A stretch of 64,000 nt of DNA. It comes from Burkholderia sp. OK233 (GTDB lineage: Bacteria; Pseudomonadota; Gammaproteobacteria; Burkholderiales; Burkholderiaceae). Within the stretch, counting starts at the first letter, position 1, and every line of letters starts with the position of its first letter. The notes beneath the pieces were generated by a model. It saw only the letters and a program-made list of their open reading frames with translations. It made no database searches and had not been told where the DNA came from. The stretch lies in assembly GCF_900230185.1 (NCBI RefSeq), contig NZ_OCSR01000001.1, positions 3,286,001-3,350,000 of the forward strand. Direction: 5' to 3'. Below, piece by piece: positions 42,970 to 51,820 of this stretch. Both the position numbers and the translations under genes were made by a program.

Positions 42970-44304
42970 ATGAAGATTCTGATCTACGGCATCAATTACG
43001 CGCCCGAACTGACGGGGGTGGGTAAGTACACCGCAGAGATGGCTGTGCTTCTGGCGAGGCGTGGCCACGAGGTCCGCGTGGTGTGCGCGCCGCCCTATTA
43101 CCCTGAGTGGCGCGTGGCGGCGAACTATGTGTCATGGCGGTATCAGCGCGAAACGCGCGACGGCGTGACGATCTGGCGCGCGCCGCTGTGGGTGCCGGCG
43201 CATCCCAGCGGGCTGAAGCGGATGCTGCATCTGGCGAGCTTCGCGGTGAGTTCGTTGCCGCTGCTCGCCCGGCAGATGCTGTGGCGCCCCGATGCCGCGA
43301 TGCTGATCGCGCCGACCCTGATGTGCGCGCCCGCTACGCTGGCGCTCGCGCGTCTCGTGGGCGCGAGTGCGTGGCTGCATATTCAGGACTTCGAGGTCGA
43401 TGCCGCTTTCGATCTGGGTCTTCTGAAAAGCTCGCTCGCAGCGCGCGTGGCACGCTGGATCGAAAGCACGCTGCTGCGATGCTTCGATACCGTGTCGTCG
43501 ATTACGCGGCAGATGGGTTCGCGCGCGGTGGTCAAAGGCGTCGAGCCTTCGCGGGTCGTGTGCCTGCCCAACTGGGTCGACGTGTCGACCATCTTTCCGC
43601 TGACGCGAGCGAGCGACTACCGGCGCCTGCTGGGCATTCCCGTCGGCCAGAAGGTGGTGCTGTACTCGGGCAACATGGGTGCGAAACAGGGTATCGAAAC
43701 GCTCGCCGATGCGGCGGCATCGCTTGCCGCACGTACCGACCTCACCTTCGTTTTCTGCGGCAGCGGCGCGGCGAAAGAGAGTTTGCTCGAGCGCTGCGCA
43801 GGATTGACGAATTGCGTGTTCATTCCGCTGCAACCCGTGGAACGTCTGAACGAGCTGCTCAATCTCGCCGACATCCATGTTCTGCCGCAACGTGCTGACG
43901 CCGCGGATCTGGTGATGCCGTCGAAGCTCACCGGCATGTTCGCGAGCGGGCGCGCTGTGGTGGCCATGGCGCGGCGCGGCACGGGTCTCTACGACGCGGT
44001 GTCGCCGCGAGGCGTGGTCGTGCCGCCGGATAACGTCAAGGCTTTGGCGGCGGCAATCACGGTGCTGGCAAGCGATCCCGAACGCCGCACGGCGCTCGGC
44101 AAGGCGGCACGCAATTATGCGGAGCGCGCGCTATCGCCGGAGTCGACGATCGGCACGTTCGAAGCGCGGCTCGCGACGATGGTTCGTGGCACACGTGGCA
44201 CGCACATGAATGGGGAGACACCGTATTTCGGTGGCCCGAGGCCTTCAACCGCTGCGGCCCGGCGGCGCAAGCCGGCTACAACGGAGGAAGCCGCGCCGGA
44301 TTGA
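42970..44304 (+). CDS. wcaI: WcaI-like GT4 glycosyltransferase
   Basis: The 444-aa protein begins MKILIYGINYAPELTGVGKY and continues HEVRVVCAPPYYPEW and LHIQDFEVDAAFDLGLL, diagnostic of the WcaI branch of colanic-acid-type transferases. The donor domain shows VLYSGNMGAKQGIETL and LPQRADAADLVMPSKLTGMFASGRAV. In colanic acid synthesis WcaI is thought to add fucose to the lipid-linked glucose. With WcaJ, Gmd and Fcl here, a Glc-Fuc start to the repeat unit is plausible but inferred. It ends in a short Arg/Ala-rich tail. Confidence 0.9.
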   Translation: MKILIYGINYAPELTGVGKYTAEMAVLLARRGHEVRVVCAPPYYPEWRVAANYVSWRYQRETRDGVTIWRAPLWVPAHPSGLKRMLHLASFAVSSLPLLARQMLWRPDAAMLIAPTLMCAPATLALARLVGASAWLHIQDFEVDAAFDLGLLKSSLAARVARWIESTLLRCFDTVSSITRQMGSRAVVKGVEPSRVVCLPNWVDVSTIFPLTRASDYRRLLGIPVGQKVVLYSGNMGAKQGIETLADAAASLAARTDLTFVFCGSGAAKESLLERCAGLTNCVFIPLQPVERLNELLNLADIHVLPQRADAADLVMPSKLTGMFASGRAVVAMARRGTGLYDAVSPRGVVVPPDNVKALAAAITVLASDPERRTALGKAARNYAERALSPESTIGTFEARLATMVRGTRGTHMNGETPYFGGPRPSTAAARRRKPATTEEAAPD

Positions 44305-44335
44305 TCCGGTACGCGGCCATCTCATGAATGCGATA

Positions 44336-44836
44336 TCACCACGGGGATTTGTAGACGGCGTGCTTGCCCGCATCGAACGGATCGGCGTAGGTGGTTTTCG
44401 CGGCGCCATCGGGCATCAGGCGGGCGGCTGCATTCGGACCGCCTGGCTGGCCGGTCACGCGCACCTTGCCGTTGCCGGCGGCCTGCGCCTTGTTGGGTTG
44501 GCCCTTGCGCACGGCAGGCTGCGCTCCGCCCAGCACCGTCATGCGTTGTTCATCGAGCAGGGCCGCCTGCTCGGCGTCGGCGGTATTGCCTTTCTGCGCA
44601 TCTGGCGAGCCGTAGTCGCGTGGAGCGCCGAGCAACTGCGCTTCGCTGTTGCGATGCGCCGCACCCGGGTTGGCGCGCGCTGCCGGGGCGGGGGTGCCGT
44701 AGCTGGTCGCAGCGGTAGCGGCAAGGGCCGGCGCAGCGGGCGCGGGCGCTGCGGCGTTCTGCGCGAGCGCTGGTACGGCATAGGTCGCGATGGCGAGAAG
44801 CAGCGAGGGTGTTATGTGCCGAAACGAGATGGTCAT
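44336..44836 (-). CDS. Small secreted Ala/Pro-rich protein
   Basis: The 166-aa protein has a clear signal peptide (LLLAIATYAVPALAQ, cleavage after ALA). The mature part is low-complexity Ala/Pro/Gly, with a few conserved-looking patches (NSEAQLLGAPRDYGSPDAQKG, EQRMTVLGGAQPAVRKGQ). It sits antisense inside the biosynthetic run, between WcaI-like and WcaF-like genes. I know of no family; it may be a periplasmic or outer-membrane associated accessory protein. Its opposite strand shows no better protein. Confidence 0.65.
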   Translation of the reverse strand: MTISFRHITPSLLLAIATYAVPALAQNAAAPAPAAPALAATAATSYGTPAPAARANPGAAHRNSEAQLLGAPRDYGSPDAQKGNTADAEQAALLDEQRMTVLGGAQPAVRKGQPNKAQAAGNGKVRVTGQPGGPNAAARLMPDGAAKTTYADPFDAGKHAVYKSPW

Positions 44837-45012
44837 TGGATGCCCCAGGAAGATGCGGTCGCAATAGAGCTATCGTGCGCCAACCAGTACGCGTGCAGCC
44901 GCCAAAACGCTTGCTCGTACGGCCATGAAGCCGGATTCAGTAAGGAGTCGAAACATAATGTAAGTGCGACGCAGGGGTATGTCGATTCCCGTTCGTGGTC
45001 TGGAGAAATCTG

Positions 45013-45633
45013 ATGGGTAACGCTGCCGACGATCCGCAGATCGGGCGTATGCCGGAAGTCGAAGGCGTTCGCGAGGATGGCCGTGTCATCGATCTCAGTC
45101 TGGCTGGAAAAGGGAACTATCGCGCGAAGCGCGGTGCCCTGATCGAGCTCATCTGGTTTGTCGTTGAAGCCTGCATCATCAACAACAAGCTGCTGCCGCT
45201 CTCGTCGGTCCGCGTTGCGCTGTTACGCCTGTTCGGCGCGAAGATCGGCACGGGTTGCCGCTTCGTGCATCCATTGCGCGTGAAGTCGCCGTGGAACCTC
45301 GAAGTGGGGGATAACTGCTGGTTCGGCGTCGACGTCTGGATCTACAACCAGGCGCTGATCCGCATCGGCTCGAATGTCTGCATTTCCCAGGGGACGTTCC
45401 TCAGTGCCGGCTCTCACGATATGAGTACCACGATGGATCTGCGCGTCGCGCCGATCGTCATCGAGGACGGTGTCTGGATCACGTCGAAATGCGTTGTGCA
45501 GATGGGTGTGACGATCGGCCGGTCGGCCGTGGTGACACCGTTGTCCGTCGTGCATCGCTCGCTTGATCCAGAGGGCGTGTATGGCGGCAATCCATGTCGT
45601 TTTATCCGGAACCGTTTCGATTCCGTGACTTGA
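45013..45633 (+). CDS. wcaF: WcaF-like hexapeptide-repeat acyltransferase
   Basis: The 206-aa protein has a left-handed beta-helix of hexapeptide repeats (FGAKIGTGCRFVHPL, VGDNCWFGVDVWIYN, IGSNVCISQGTFLSAGSHD, IEDGVWITSKCVVQMGVTIG). The His in GSHD is the likely catalytic base. WcaF-like enzymes acetylate sugars of colanic-acid-type polymers in the cytoplasm. ATG 45013 has TGGAGAAA upstream. It sits between the antisense secreted protein and the GMC oxidoreductase. Confidence 0.88.
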   Translation: MGNAADDPQIGRMPEVEGVREDGRVIDLSLAGKGNYRAKRGALIELIWFVVEACIINNKLLPLSSVRVALLRLFGAKIGTGCRFVHPLRVKSPWNLEVGDNCWFGVDVWIYNQALIRIGSNVCISQGTFLSAGSHDMSTTMDLRVAPIVIEDGVWITSKCVVQMGVTIGRSAVVTPLSVVHRSLDPEGVYGGNPCRFIRNRFDSVT

Positions 45634-45862
45634 AGCACAGAGAGAAAACCGCAGCGTTTATACGCTGAGGAGGCCAGGTCGTTGACAAGCCGGAATGTCG
45701 GCGGCCGCAATCGGATTGTCGATCGATGCCTTTGATCGATACCTGCGGCGACGCCGGTGACGCGTTCGGCAACGACGTGTGCGTGGTTTGCTTGCCAGCC
45801 CCGGTTGGATGAGTAGCCGGATTGACGCACTCAGACATGCATGAAGAAGATGGGGAGTAGGG

Positions 45863-47605
45863 ATGTTCATCGATACTCGCACTGTTGAACACAACACGGC
45901 CATTGAAACGACGGTCTGCATCATCGGCGGAGGTGTGGCCGGCATTACGCTTGCATTGGAGATGTCGAGGACCGGGGTCGACACCTGCATGCTCGAAAGC
46001 GGGGGCTTCGGGCCTGATGACGAAACCCGCGACCTCTATCGTGGCGAGAACGCCGGGCTTCCCTATTCGTTCGCGGACGGCTCGCGCAGCCGTTATTTCG
46101 GCGGCAGCAGCAACTGCTGGGGCGGCTGGTGCCGCCCGCTCGATCCGTGGGACTTCGACAAGCGCGACTGGATCCCGCACAGCGGCTGGCCGTTCGGTCT
46201 CGAAGAACTGGCGCCGTACTATGCGCGTACGCATGAACTGCTGAAGCTCGGCCCGCAGAATTTCGACCCCGCCTACTGGGAGCGCGAGATCGGACGCCAT
46301 GACGTGCGCCGCATACCACTTGCGACCGGCGATATGCGCGATACCGTCGCGCAATTCAGCCCTCCTGTGCGTTTCGGCAAGGCCTATCGTGACGAGCTCT
46401 CGCGTTCGGCGCGGGTGCGTGTGTTTCTGTATGCGAATGTCCAGAATATCGACGCCGACGCTGAGGGCACGTCTGTTTCGCGGCTTCAGGTGACGACTAT
46501 CAGTGGACGCAAGATGACGGTGACCGCGAGGATTTTCGTGCTCGCCACGGGCGGTATCGAGAATGCGCGGCTTCTACTCGCTTCGAACAACGTGCAGGCG
46601 GCGGGCCTCGGCAATGCCAACGATCTGGTGGGCCGCTACTTCATGGATCATCCGCGGATGATGTCCGGCAAAGTGCGTTTTCGTCCGGGCAACGCGCGCA
46701 ACAAACTGTATGACATCAAATATCACTATCAGAATGCCGCGGTGTCTGCGCACGGCACGAAGATATCCTCGCAGTTCGCACCGAAGCAGGAGTTGATGGA
46801 ACGCGAGAAGCTGTTGAATTCGCGCGTGTGGCTCTATTCGCGCTGGTACGGTGAAGGAACCGCAGGGTCCGAGGCGCTGATCCACTGCAAGGAAGCGCTG
46901 CTGCAGAAGGACCAGCCGGGCCGCAGCCTGAAAACCGATATCGCGACGATGATCGCGCATCCGCTGCACACCGTGGGCTACGGTTTGACGCGGCTCCTGC
47001 AATGGCCCGCGCTGATCACCGACGTGACCTTGCAGGCGATCGTCGAAGCGGTGCCCGATCCCGATAGCCGGGTGACGTTGTCGGCCGATAAACGCGACCG
47101 GTTCGGCATGCCGCGCGTGAAAGTGGAGTGGCGGCTGGGCGAACAGGTGCAGCGCACCTTCGACAGAACGTTCGCCTTGCTCGCGCAGGAGTTGCAGATG
47201 GTCGGTATCGCGGACGTCGAACTCGACGCGCCGCTCGAAGGCCGGCGCTGGCCGGCGAAGCTGGAGGGCACGTGGCATCACATGGGCACCACACGTATGC
47301 ACGATTCGCCACGTGAAGGCGTGGTCGATCGCGATTGCAAGGTGCATGGGATGAGCAATTTTTATGTGGCGGGCAGCTCGGTCTTTCCAACCGTCGGCGC
47401 CAACTTTCCGACCATCACGATCGCCGCGCTTGCGCTACGCCTCGCGGGTCATCTGGTGCGGCAACTCGATGTCCCGGATATCGTCGGCAATACGCGGGGC
47501 GACGCCGCCAATAGTTCCCTGATGTCGATCCAGACGCAGCAGCCTCAAGTCGAAACCCTGCCGATCGCAGCCTCGACCTTGACGCCGTTGATGAAGGAGC
47601 AATGA
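45863..47605 (+). CDS. GMC-family FAD oxidoreductase
   Basis: The 580-aa protein has an N-terminal FAD site CIIGGGVAGITLALEMSRTG with Glu at the end of strand 2 (MLESGG). FGGSSNCWGGWCRP follows, and the GMC C-terminal block WHHMGTTRMH ... GMSNFYVAGSSVFPTVGANFPTITIAALALRLA has the catalytic His. There is no signal peptide, so it should be cytoplasmic. GMC enzymes oxidise alcohols and sugars; in an EPS operon it may oxidise a lipid-linked or nucleotide-bound sugar. The last 20 codons lie inside a ~95-bp sequence that is repeated after the GH95 gene. Confidence 0.87.
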   Translation: MFIDTRTVEHNTAIETTVCIIGGGVAGITLALEMSRTGVDTCMLESGGFGPDDETRDLYRGENAGLPYSFADGSRSRYFGGSSNCWGGWCRPLDPWDFDKRDWIPHSGWPFGLEELAPYYARTHELLKLGPQNFDPAYWEREIGRHDVRRIPLATGDMRDTVAQFSPPVRFGKAYRDELSRSARVRVFLYANVQNIDADAEGTSVSRLQVTTISGRKMTVTARIFVLATGGIENARLLLASNNVQAAGLGNANDLVGRYFMDHPRMMSGKVRFRPGNARNKLYDIKYHYQNAAVSAHGTKISSQFAPKQELMEREKLLNSRVWLYSRWYGEGTAGSEALIHCKEALLQKDQPGRSLKTDIATMIAHPLHTVGYGLTRLLQWPALITDVTLQAIVEAVPDPDSRVTLSADKRDRFGMPRVKVEWRLGEQVQRTFDRTFALLAQELQMVGIADVELDAPLEGRRWPAKLEGTWHHMGTTRMHDSPREGVVDRDCKVHGMSNFYVAGSSVFPTVGANFPTITIAALALRLAGHLVRQLDVPDIVGNTRGDAANSSLMSIQTQQPQVETLPIAASTLTPLMKEQ

Positions 47606-47639
47606 AGAACAACCGGTGACGGCACGCGCCTCGCGGCGC
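47546..47639 (+). repeat. Direct repeat copy 1 (end of GMC gene)
   Basis: This 94-bp segment holds the last 20 codons and stop of the GMC gene plus 34 bp beyond. It matches 50494-50587: the first 65 bp are identical, and the remainder has about six changes. It is the coding, presumably original, copy. Confidence 0.9.
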
Positions 47640-48069
47640 AGTCATCGATATTGATTCCGATGCAGGCCACCCTGCCGACGGTGGTCTGCATCGCGGCAAA
47701 GCCGTCGCCCGAGTGCTTTGCCGCGGCGGCATGAACTCTGCCTCCGACCGGGTGAAAGCCAAGTGTAGTTGGCCTGTGTTTCGCCATCCCGCTCACATAG
47801 CGGGAAATACCTCCTGAAGTTCTTTCGCTCCCACCCGTTATTTCGACGTTTCTGCCCGTGCGCCGCCAGCGATTTGCAGATGCACAAAACGCTCGCCGGA
47901 CCTATCGCACGTGTCTCCGCGCCAGACAGACAGCCCGATTTCGGTACCGCTTTGCTGCGCGCGTACCGAGGGAAAAACCTAATGTCTGGAGAATCCCCGC
48001 TAAGTGCATATTTGCACAAAATATTTATAGGTGGATTTTTCGGGGAAACTTCGCGAACCAGGAGACAGG
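47606..48069. other. Gap before GH95 gene
   Basis: 464 bp with no gene. It contains an inverted repeat GCGGCAAAG / CTTTGCCGC with a 14-nt loop (47693-47724, no T-tract) and GTGCA-TATT-TGCAC (48004-48017) next to an AT-rich stretch, a possible operator/promoter for the GH95 gene. The first 34 bp belong to direct repeat copy 1. Confidence 0.45.
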
Positions 48070-50490
48070 ATGAAAACGTCCGTAAACCAGAAGCGTCGCA
48101 GGCTCCTCAAACTCGGCGGTGTAGCCGCCATCCTGCCGGTGGCAGGCGGCGGGACCGGCAACCATGCAGCGATACGTTCCGCACAGGCCAGCGAGACCGG
48201 CACCTTCCCGACGACCGATCCACTTTCCGCTTCCGCACAGGGCGCTTCACCGCTCCTCTCCGCCGATCAGGCGCTGCTGTTCCAGTACGATCAACCCGCC
48301 GTCGAATCCAGCATCCAGTTTCAGGGCCTGCCGGTCGGGAATGGTCGTCTGGGCGCGCTGGCAGGCGGCGCGAGCGAGAGGGAAGCGCTTTACCTGAACG
48401 AGATCACGCTATGGTCGGGCAGCAAGGACGTCGTCGACCTGTCCTATACGACAACCGGCATGGGCACCTACCTGTCGTTAGGCAGGCTCTATATCGATCT
48501 GCCGAGTCACGCCGGCGCCACGAGCTACCAGCGCTCGCTCGACATCAGCAATGCGCTCGTGCGCACGCAGTACAGCGTCGGCGGCAGGACCTACCGGCGC
48601 GAGATCTTCAGTAGCTTTCCCGACAATGTGATCGTCGTGCGGCTCACCTCAGACGGTGGCACCTATAACGGCACCGTGTCGCTGATCGACGGACAGGGCA
48701 CCCAGACCGTCGGCGAGTCGAATCACGGGCTGTCGTTCTCGGGTTCGGTCAGCGGTAGCGGAGAGCTGTACGCCACGTACCTGTCGGTTATTCCGGATGC
48801 GGGCGTCGCGCAGTTCAACTCCGCCAGTGGGCAGATCACGCTGCAGAATTGTCCTGCGCTCACGATCATCGTTGCGGCACGCACCGACTACACCGGGCGC
48901 TACGTCGACAGTTACCTGACGGGCATCAACCCGCGCAGCGCCACGATCGCAGACGTGACAAACGCCGCGGCTCGGGGCTACTGGGATCTGCTGTGGCGCC
49001 ACGTGCGCGACTATCGCGGTCTCTTCGGGCGCATGGAGCTGAACCTCGGCACCTCGAGCGCCGCGCAGAGGGCGCTGACGATCCCGGCCCGGTTGCAGGC
49101 GCGCGGGGCGAACCCCGCGCTGGCCGATCCCGAGCTCGAAGCGATGTACGTGCAGTTCGGACGCTACCTCACGATCTCGTCGTCGCGCGGCTCGATGCCC
49201 GCGAATCTGCAAGGCTTGTGGAGTACGACGAACAATCCGCCGTGGATGGCCGACTACCACACCGATATCAACGTGCAGATGAACTACTGGCTCGCCGACC
49301 GCGCCGGATTGCCGGAGTGTCAGCTGCCGTTTGCCGATTACGTCACCGGGCAATATCCTTCGTGGGTCCAGTCCACCCGGAATCATTTCAACGATGCCGC
49401 CAACGTGAATTACAGCAATTCGAACGGCAAGGTGGCGGGCTGGACGGTGGCGATTTCGACCGGCATCTACGGCTCGCTCGGCTGGGACTGGAGTCCGCCG
49501 GCAAGCGCGTGGTATTGCCGCACGCTGTGGAATCACTATCAGTACACGCTGGACAAGCGCTATCTGGCGAACATCTACCCCGTGATGAAATCTGCCTGCG
49601 AGTTCTGGCAGGCGCGCCTGATCCGGGATCCGGCGACGGGGCTGCTCATCGACGACAAGGACTGGTCGCCGGAGCAGGGGCCTCACCAGCAGCTCGGCAT
49701 TACCTATGCACAGGAGCTCGTTTGGGATCTGTTCACCAACACGGTCGCGGCGAGCCAGCTGCTTGGCAAGGATGCGGATTTCGCCCAGACACTCGCGAGT
49801 CTGAAGGCGAACCTCTATCTGCCGAAAGTGAGCCCGACGACCGGGCAGCTTCAGGAATGGATGAGCGACAGTGTTGTCGGCGAAACGGGGCACCGGCACC
49901 TGTCGCCGTTGATCGGGTGGTTTGAAGGCGAGCGCATCACGCTCGACAGCGATCCGACGCTCGTGGCCGGCGTGAAGGCGCTGCTCACCGCGCGCGGTTT
50001 CAACTCGTTCGGTTGGGGGCTGGCATGGCGCATCGCCTGCTGGGCACATTTCCACGATGCCGCCACCTGCTATTCGATGATTCCGAAGCTGTTGAACTAC
50101 TCGGCGGGCAACGACGGCGTGAACGGCACGTTTGCCAACATGTTCGACGCCTATGCGCTGTCGAGCAACTCGTCGGCGTTCCAGATCGATGCGAACTTCG
50201 GCGGTCCGGCGGCGATACTGGAAATGCTGCTGCAAAGCAGGATGGATCGCATCACGCTGCTGCCCGCGCTGCCGTCGCAATGGGGTACGGGAAGTGTCAA
50301 GGGGCTGCGGGCGAAAGGCGGGTTTGCGGTGGACCTCGCGTGGACCGGTGGTGCGTTGTCGTCCGTCAGGCTCACCAGCGTGGGAGGGACCCGGACAAAC
50401 CTGTACTACGGCAATGCTTCGCGTGCGGTCGTGATCCCTGCGAATGGCACAGCAAAGTTCGACGGCAAGCTGCAGCCAGTTTCCTGGTAA
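48070..50490 (+). CDS. GH95-family glycoside hydrolase (alpha-L-fucosidase/galactosidase), Tat exported
   Basis: The 806-aa protein has a Tat-type start (KRRRLLKLGG, Arg9-11) and the GH95 signatures LPVGNGRLGAL (88-97), LNEITLWSG and SMPANLQGLWST. YHTDINVQMNYW follows, where known enzymes have an Asn-x-Asn pair and here Asp399-x-Asn401 is found. DWSPEQGPH has Glu535, matching the general acid, and IDANFGGP has Asp708. GH95 enzymes invert and release terminal L-fucose or L-galactose. Next to a GDP-L-fucose pathway it probably acts on the cell's own polymer in the periplasm or outside. ATG 48070 has AGGAGACAGG in front. The gene lies between two direct repeats of the GMC gene end. Confidence 0.85.
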   Translation: MKTSVNQKRRRLLKLGGVAAILPVAGGGTGNHAAIRSAQASETGTFPTTDPLSASAQGASPLLSADQALLFQYDQPAVESSIQFQGLPVGNGRLGALAGGASEREALYLNEITLWSGSKDVVDLSYTTTGMGTYLSLGRLYIDLPSHAGATSYQRSLDISNALVRTQYSVGGRTYRREIFSSFPDNVIVVRLTSDGGTYNGTVSLIDGQGTQTVGESNHGLSFSGSVSGSGELYATYLSVIPDAGVAQFNSASGQITLQNCPALTIIVAARTDYTGRYVDSYLTGINPRSATIADVTNAAARGYWDLLWRHVRDYRGLFGRMELNLGTSSAAQRALTIPARLQARGANPALADPELEAMYVQFGRYLTISSSRGSMPANLQGLWSTTNNPPWMADYHTDINVQMNYWLADRAGLPECQLPFADYVTGQYPSWVQSTRNHFNDAANVNYSNSNGKVAGWTVAISTGIYGSLGWDWSPPASAWYCRTLWNHYQYTLDKRYLANIYPVMKSACEFWQARLIRDPATGLLIDDKDWSPEQGPHQQLGITYAQELVWDLFTNTVAASQLLGKDADFAQTLASLKANLYLPKVSPTTGQLQEWMSDSVVGETGHRHLSPLIGWFEGERITLDSDPTLVAGVKALLTARGFNSFGWGLAWRIACWAHFHDAATCYSMIPKLLNYSAGNDGVNGTFANMFDAYALSSNSSAFQIDANFGGPAAILEMLLQSRMDRITLLPALPSQWGTGSVKGLRAKGGFAVDLAWTGGALSSVRLTSVGGTRTNLYYGNASRAVVIPANGTAKFDGKLQPVSW

Positions 50491-50493
50491 CCC

Positions 50494-50587
50494 CAAGTCG
50501 AAACCCTGCCGATCGCAGCCTCGACCTTGACGCCGTTGATGAAGGAGCAATGAAGAACGGCCGGTGACAGGGCGCGCCTCGCGGCGC
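50494..50587 (+). repeat. Direct repeat copy 2 (after GH95)
   Basis: A copy of 47546-47639, starting 3 bp after the GH95 stop. It repeats the GMC C-terminal codons out of context, so it is not translated as part of that protein. Its end forms GGCGCGCC-TCGC-GGCGCGCC, a GC-rich hairpin that may have been the original end of the operon. Confidence 0.9.
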
Positions 50588-50602
50588 GCCGTTATACCAA
50601 CG

Positions 50603-51820
50603 TCACCGGCCTGGTTGAGTCGTGGCTTCGCGCAGCGTGGCGAGCGCGTTTTCGCGCGTTTCGCCGATGCTGCCTTTCGTTTCCAGCAGCGCGGTCAACG
50701 CGCTGACCATGGTCTCGACCCGGAAGCGTGCTTCGAAAGTGCGAGTTGCCTGAGCGCGCATGGCGGCGCGCGCGGTGTCGTCGAGTTCGAGCCAGCGCAC
50801 GAGATTCTTTTCCGTACCGTCGACCGTATCGGCAGCCACCATCCCCGCACCGTCCGCTTCGATCTCGCGCCACACGTTGACCTTGTTGGAGATCAGCGCG
50901 GGCAGTCCGCAGCCGAGCGCCTCGGCAACCGCAACGCCGAAGTTCTCCTGATGCGAGGGCAGTACGAACACGTCGCTTGCATGAAACGCGCCCCACTTGA
51001 GATCGCCTTGCAGCATGCCCGGCAGGCTGAGGCGGTGCGCGATGCCGGCCGCCTGAGCCTGGGCGCGCAAGCTGGCCACCCAGCCGGTCTCGTCGGGACC
51101 CGCGATCATGAGATGCAGCGACGGGTCGCGGCCGGCGATACGCGCGAACGCATCGATCAGCAGATCGCAGCCTTTCTTCGCGTGCACGCGGCCGAGAAAC
51201 AACACGATGCGTTTGCCGCGCAAGCCGGGCACGGCTTGCAGGAACGCTTCGCGCAGCGGCGCTGCGTCGAGCGGCGGCACGGTCGCGCCGTACGGCACGA
51301 TCCGCTCATGCGCCCGGTACAGCCAGAACGATTGACGGGCGCGCGCACGTTCTTCCTCCGTCGTAAAGATGACGGCGCGTGCATCGCGCAGTACGCGGTA
51401 TTCGGCCCACGGCCAGTACAGCCACTTCTTCAGATGCTTGAGCGGATAGGCCTGTTTGAACCAGGGGTCGAGCATGCCGTGCACGTACACGTAGTAGGGC
51501 ACGTCGCTTTGGCGCAGCGCTTTCCATGCCGCGAAGCCGTGGTACTGCCACAAGCCGTGCACGATGACCGCGTCGAAGCGGTTGGCGTTGGCGGCGAGCC
51601 ACGGCGCGAGTTGTGCGCTGTAGCTATAGCGGCTGTTGACAGGGCCGAATGCGTGGACCGGAAACGGAAGGGACGCGAGGTAGGCGTCGCCGGGCGCATC
51701 GCAGGTGGCCACTTCGATTTCGTGCCCGGCGTGCTGCATTGCCGCGCCGCTGCGGCGAACGCCTTCAACCGGGCCGCCGGCGCGGGGATCGACGCTTGCA
51801 AGCAGATGGAGAATTTTCAT
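50603..51820 (-). CDS. GT4-family glycosyltransferase
   Basis: The 405-aa protein has MKILHLLASVDPRAGGPVEGVRRSG at the start, IVLFLGRVHAKKGCDLLIDAF at the C-domain, and the donor-site HQENFGVAVAEALGCGLPALISNKVNVW with the Glu-x7-Glu pattern. It probably adds a hexose to the growing repeat unit. Its start overlaps the stop of the polymerase gene upstream by 4 bp (51817-51820), so they are translated together. It converges on the GH95 gene. Confidence 0.9.
   Translation of the reverse strand: MKILHLLASVDPRAGGPVEGVRRSGAAMQHAGHEIEVATCDAPGDAYLASLPFPVHAFGPVNSRYSYSAQLAPWLAANANRFDAVIVHGLWQYHGFAAWKALRQSDVPYYVYVHGMLDPWFKQAYPLKHLKKWLYWPWAEYRVLRDARAVIFTTEEERARARQSFWLYRAHERIVPYGATVPPLDAAPLREAFLQAVPGLRGKRIVLFLGRVHAKKGCDLLIDAFARIAGRDPSLHLMIAGPDETGWVASLRAQAQAAGIAHRLSLPGMLQGDLKWGAFHASDVFVLPSHQENFGVAVAEALGCGLPALISNKVNVWREIEADGAGMVAADTVDGTEKNLVRWLELDDTARAAMRAQATRTFEARFRVETMVSALTALLETKGSIGETRENALATLREATTQPGR

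Noticed and set aside
48649..50550. 633-codon open frame antisense to GH95
   Set aside because: Shadow of the GH95 gene; no recognisable motif.
47606..50593. Insertion sequence or transposon carrying GH95
   Set aside because: No transposase, no terminal inverted repeats, no short target duplication; only the ~94-bp direct repeat of host sequence.
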